Made by a program: the position numbers and the translations under genes. Source: Aquimarina sediminis (GTDB lineage: Bacteria > Bacteroidota > Bacteroidia > Flavobacteriales > Flavobacteriaceae). From it: DNA of 64,000 nt. Below, piece by piece: positions 61,119-64,000 of this stretch. Position 1 is the first letter of the stretch. Each line of letters starts with the position of its first letter. The notes under the pieces were generated by a model. The model searched no databases. It was not told the origin of the DNA and saw only the letters and a program-made list of their open reading frames with translations. Location: positions 62,001-126,000 of the forward strand of contig NZ_POYJ01000003.1 of the NCBI RefSeq assembly GCF_002895435.1. Reading direction: 5' to 3'.

Positions 61119-62249
61119 ATGGGGATAAAAATTTCAAATACCAAAAAGAAAGATACAAGGGAAAGCTCTTTTGATATTTCATCGATATTAACCAAGGAGA
61201 TTACCTTATTCGGAAATGCATTTAATACCAAAAAGAAGGAGCAATGGTATGCAGAACTTAGTGTGCTTTTAAAATCAGGGATTGATCTTAGAAGCGGTTT
61301 GGAATTATTATCAGATACTCAAAAAAAAGAAAAAGATCAGAAATTAATGAAATCCATGCTTTCTCAATTGGTTACTGGAACTCCTTTTTCTGAAATCCTT
61401 AAGAATGACAAAAATTTTACTGATTATGAGTATTATGCTATAAGAATTGGAGAGCAAACAGGGGAGTTAGCACAAATCACTCTAGAACTTAGTGACTTTT
61501 TTAAACGTAAAAATGAGTTGAAAAGAGAGATAGTTGCAGCACTTACCTATCCAATTATTGTGATGTGTACCGCTATGATAGTTATTGCTTTTATGCTTCG
61601 TTATGTTGTACCAATGTTTGTAGATATATTTAAACAAAACAATGTAGATCTACCAGGGGTTACAAAAGGGATTATTAATTTCTCTAATTTTATAAGTGAC
61701 CATGGGGCTTTGTTGTTTGGAGCAATTGTCATTTGTATTGGAGTGTTTTTCTTTGTTTCCAAAAAGCAATGGTACCGCAAAATATTAGGGAGTGTGCAAT
61801 TGAAAATTCCCATCCTGGGAAATTATTTCCGAAAAATCTATATGGCACAATTCACTCAGGCAATTTCTTTGTTAACATCGGCAAAGGTTCCTATGGTAGA
61901 AAGTATTGACTTGGTAAAAAACATGATTAGTTTTTACCCTCTTCAGCAAGGGTTACATAAGACGAAGCAAATGGTTTTGGCAGGAGATGCATTAAGTGCT
62001 TCTTTTGCCAAAAGCCCGATTTTTGATAAAAAAATGATTGCTATGGTTCGTGTGGCTGAGGAAACGAATCAAACAGAGTTTATTTTTCAGAAATTGAATG
62101 AACAATATAATCAGCAGGTAAAATATCAATCACAAGTAATCTCTAATGTACTTAATCCAATATTGACCTTATTTGTAGGGGTTATCGTTGGCGTGATTCT
62201 TATTGCCATGTATTTACCAATGTTTAGACTTAGTAGCGTGATTGGATAA
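61119..62249 (+). CDS. Inner-membrane platform protein (GspF/PilC)
   Basis: 376 residues. Two repeated T2SSF domains (WYAELSVLLKSGIDLRSGLELLSD, then AQFTQAISLLTSAKVPMVESIDLVKNM) are separated by a membrane helix pair. The family-typical RIGEQTGELAQ and RVAEETNQTEFIFQKL are present. A C-terminal helix (VIVGVILIAMYLPMF) closes it. It is the last gene of the operon. It organises pseudopilus assembly with the GspE ATPase. Confidence 0.93.
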   Translation: MGIKISNTKKKDTRESSFDISSILTKEITLFGNAFNTKKKEQWYAELSVLLKSGIDLRSGLELLSDTQKKEKDQKLMKSMLSQLVTGTPFSEILKNDKNFTDYEYYAIRIGEQTGELAQITLELSDFFKRKNELKREIVAALTYPIIVMCTAMIVIAFMLRYVVPMFVDIFKQNNVDLPGVTKGIINFSNFISDHGALLFGAIVICIGVFFFVSKKQWYRKILGSVQLKIPILGNYFRKIYMAQFTQAISLLTSAKVPMVESIDLVKNMISFYPLQQGLHKTKQMVLAGDALSASFAKSPIFDKKMIAMVRVAEETNQTEFIFQKLNEQYNQQVKYQSQVISNVLNPILTLFVGVIVGVILIAMYLPMFRLSSVIG

Positions 62250-62370
62250 ATTATTGGTGTTATGACTGAGTTGGTGAGATAGTTTCTTTTGTAATTCTGC
62301 AAGAATCATTGTGTTAAAATAAGAGAGTGTTTTTAGAATTGTTCAAATTAATCATAGTTTAGAATTAATT

Positions 62371-63387
62371 ATGAAGGACAAACAAGTATGGTTAGATAAT
62401 ACAAGAGCAATAGCGACTATTGCAGTGGTTATAGTTCATGTGTCTGCTCCTATTTTATATAAATTTGGAGAGGTTTCTAATGAAATATGGTGGGTTGGTA
62501 ATGTTTATGACAGTATCGTTAGATTTTGTGTCCCCGTTTTTTTTATGCTTACAGGAGCTTTGTTGTTAAGTAAAGACTATATCCTTAAAGATTTTTTGAT
62601 AAAAAGATTTTTAAGGATAATTCCTCCTCTGGTATTTTGGAGTTTGATATACATCTGTTATCATACTTTTTTTGTTGGAGATAATTCTTTTACACTATAT
62701 GAGTTTTTTCGAAAAGTGATAAAAGGTCTTTTTCAAGGAAGCGAATATCATTTATGGTTTGTATATACATTACTTGGGCTGTATTTGTTTATTCCCGTTT
62801 TAAGGAAATGGATAAAATATTCGTCTAGGAAAGAAGTGTTGTACTTTCTTCTAATATGGGGGGTCACAATTACCTATGGAGTTCCTGTTTTTCGAAATTA
62901 TTTACCCCAAATTACATTGATTAATTTTACAGGATTTATTGGATATATAGTTTTAGGGTATTATTTGAGTAATACTACTATGACAAGATTGTATGTGCCA
63001 ATTATGTTAATTGTTGTAGGTGTAGCAATTACAATATACGGCACGTACTATATATCAGATCAAGAAAACCTGTTCCACGAATATTTTTATGGATACCTAA
63101 CTCCTAATATACTAATGGTTTCGATTGGTGTCTTTTTGTTTTTTAAAACATATATTGTTGGAAATAAGGTTGTTGTAAGAATAATTTCATTTATAAGTGA
63201 TCATAGTTTTGGGATTTATTTGGTTCATGTTTTGATACTATCACTTTTAGATAAGATAGGTGTTAATTGGGAGTTAACCACTCCTGTAATAAGTATTCCT
63301 TTGGTGACAGGAATTTGTGTAGTTTTATCCGGAACAATTGTCTATTTGGTTAGAAAAATCAAGTACGGAAGATATGTCTCTGGATAA
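62371..63387 (+). CDS. Acyltransferase-3 family membrane protein
   Basis: 338 residues with about ten transmembrane helices. The N-terminal DNTRAIATIAVVIVHVSAP carries the conserved His of the family. VPVFFMLTGALLLSKDYILKDFLIKRFLRIIPPLVFWSLIY is the other diagnostic stretch. Members transfer acetyl or other acyl groups to surface polysaccharides, peptidoglycan or lipids. The acceptor is unknown. It lies 121 bases after the secretion operon, so it is probably transcribed separately. Confidence 0.85.
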   Translation: MKDKQVWLDNTRAIATIAVVIVHVSAPILYKFGEVSNEIWWVGNVYDSIVRFCVPVFFMLTGALLLSKDYILKDFLIKRFLRIIPPLVFWSLIYICYHTFFVGDNSFTLYEFFRKVIKGLFQGSEYHLWFVYTLLGLYLFIPVLRKWIKYSSRKEVLYFLLIWGVTITYGVPVFRNYLPQITLINFTGFIGYIVLGYYLSNTTMTRLYVPIMLIVVGVAITIYGTYYISDQENLFHEYFYGYLTPNILMVSIGVFLFFKTYIVGNKVVVRIISFISDHSFGIYLVHVLILSLLDKIGVNWELTTPVISIPLVTGICVVLSGTIVYLVRKIKYGRYVSG

Positions 63388-63511
63388 TAAAATGGTGTAA
63401 TAGTATACTTAGAAATAAATTTTGAAGCCTTTATAAGTACTTATGATAATGCAAAGCGTGTTTTACTCTAAAAAAGGGCGGTTTTAAATTTTAAAAGGCG
63501 TGTAGATTAGT

Positions 63512-63519
63512 TATATTTG
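63512..63519 (+). promoter_or_regulatory. Candidate -7 element for the TerB-like gene
   Basis: TATATTTG matches TAnnTTTG exactly, 21 bases upstream of the ATG at 63541. No TTG is found at -33. Confidence 0.45.
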
Positions 63520-63540
63520 CGGCAAAATAAATAAAAATAC

Positions 63541-63975
63541 ATGATGTCAATATCTGATTTATTTGATAGTGGATTTCAGAAGAGAAATCAAGATCATTTT
63601 GCAGCAATTGTAAAAGTAGCGATGAGTGATGAGGTGATTACTGACGAGGAGAGAGCCTTTTTGGATAGATTAGCCAGAAGACTGGATATTTCTGAAAATG
63701 ATTATAAAGAGATTTTAAAAGATTATAATAGTCACCCTGTAAATCCTCCAACGAGTTACGATAGTAGATTGGAGCGATTACATGATTTAGCAAAAATGGT
63801 ATATGCAGATCATGTTAAAGGAGAAGGTCAGGTAGTCTTATTAGAAAGATTAAGTGTTGGTTTAGGATTTAGATCAGAAAATGTGAAATACGTTGTAGAT
63901 AAAGCATTAAATCTAGTAGATGAAGGAGTGGACGGAGACACTTTTGCCGATGAAATTAAAAACATGAATAAATAA
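63541..63975 (+). CDS. TerB-like protein
   Basis: 144 residues, helical. The acidic helix-turn pattern IVKVAMSDEVITDEERAFLDRLARRLDISENDY resembles TerB (tellurite-resistance-associated) and DjlA N-terminal domains, where conserved acidic residues can bind metal. The second half (LERLHDLAKMVYADHVKGEGQVVLLERLSVGLGF) continues the same fold. No ter operon partners are in view, so a resistance role is not supported. A second Met at 63544 is an alternative start. Confidence 0.85.
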   Translation: MMSISDLFDSGFQKRNQDHFAAIVKVAMSDEVITDEERAFLDRLARRLDISENDYKEILKDYNSHPVNPPTSYDSRLERLHDLAKMVYADHVKGEGQVVLLERLSVGLGFRSENVKYVVDKALNLVDEGVDGDTFADEIKNMNK

Positions 63976-64000
63976 TAGTAAATAACTATTATTGTTTTCG

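Noticed and set aside
63541..63975. Tellurite resistance locus
   Set aside because: Only a TerB-like domain is present. TerC, TerD and other partners are absent from view.

Overview
The window comes from a low-G+C member of the Bacteroidota, most likely a marine Flavobacteriaceae (Aquimarina-like). This is inferred from several signs. There are type IX secretion (T9SS) C-terminal sorting domains on at least four secreted proteins. Several promoters match the Bacteroidota pattern TTG-N19/20-TAnnTTTG. Shine-Dalgarno sequences are scarce. A DUF1501/DUF1800 pair is present, and succinate dehydrogenase has a single cytochrome b subunit. I saw no rRNA, tRNA, CRISPR array, intact insertion sequence or prophage.

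Layout. 1-6.0 kb: the end of an unknown gene coupled to a secreted M64 metallopeptidase, then a CHASE histidine kinase and a PAS kinase/response regulator pair. 6.1-10 kb: an outer-membrane barrel, a CYTH protein, DNA polymerase IV and a methionine aminotransferase. 10.1-13.6 kb: the sdhCAB operon with a clear promoter and terminator. 13.8-17.6 kb: a PsiD-like pyruvoyl decarboxylase and a secreted beta-helix protein. 17.8-28.4 kb: a membrane M28 peptidase, CBS and PPOX proteins, a zinc-ribbon protein, an HDAC-fold hydrolase, two unknown envelope proteins (one with leucine-rich repeats) and methionyl-tRNA synthetase. 28.5-35 kb: DUF1501/DUF1800, LD-carboxypeptidase, YraN and a secreted DUF3472-lectin. 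35.3-47.1 kb: an AraC regulator, two beta-propeller lipoproteins, a serine hydrolase with an XRE membrane regulator, Mfd and a class V aminotransferase.

47.1-50.6 kb is an accessory islet. It is gene-poor and full of hairpins and short repeats, with a few small orphan genes.

50.6-62.2 kb is the most interesting part: a tightly packed 13-gene operon for a type II secretion / type IV pilus-like machine. In order it encodes a major pseudopilin, a minimal prepilin peptidase, the GspE ATPase, the secretin, a PilM/N (GspL)-like protein, a PilO (GspM)-like protein, two lipoproteins not found in standard systems, a GspC/PilP-like protein, a GspK-like protein with an unusual passenger domain, two minor pseudopilins and GspF. 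Its prepilins carry Ala, not Gly, before the expected cleavage site, and its peptidase lacks the methylase-type N-terminus. An acyltransferase and a TerB-like protein close the window.

All calls rest on reading sequence and motifs by eye. No database search was run, so family names are recognition-based, and start sites are choices between visible alternatives.
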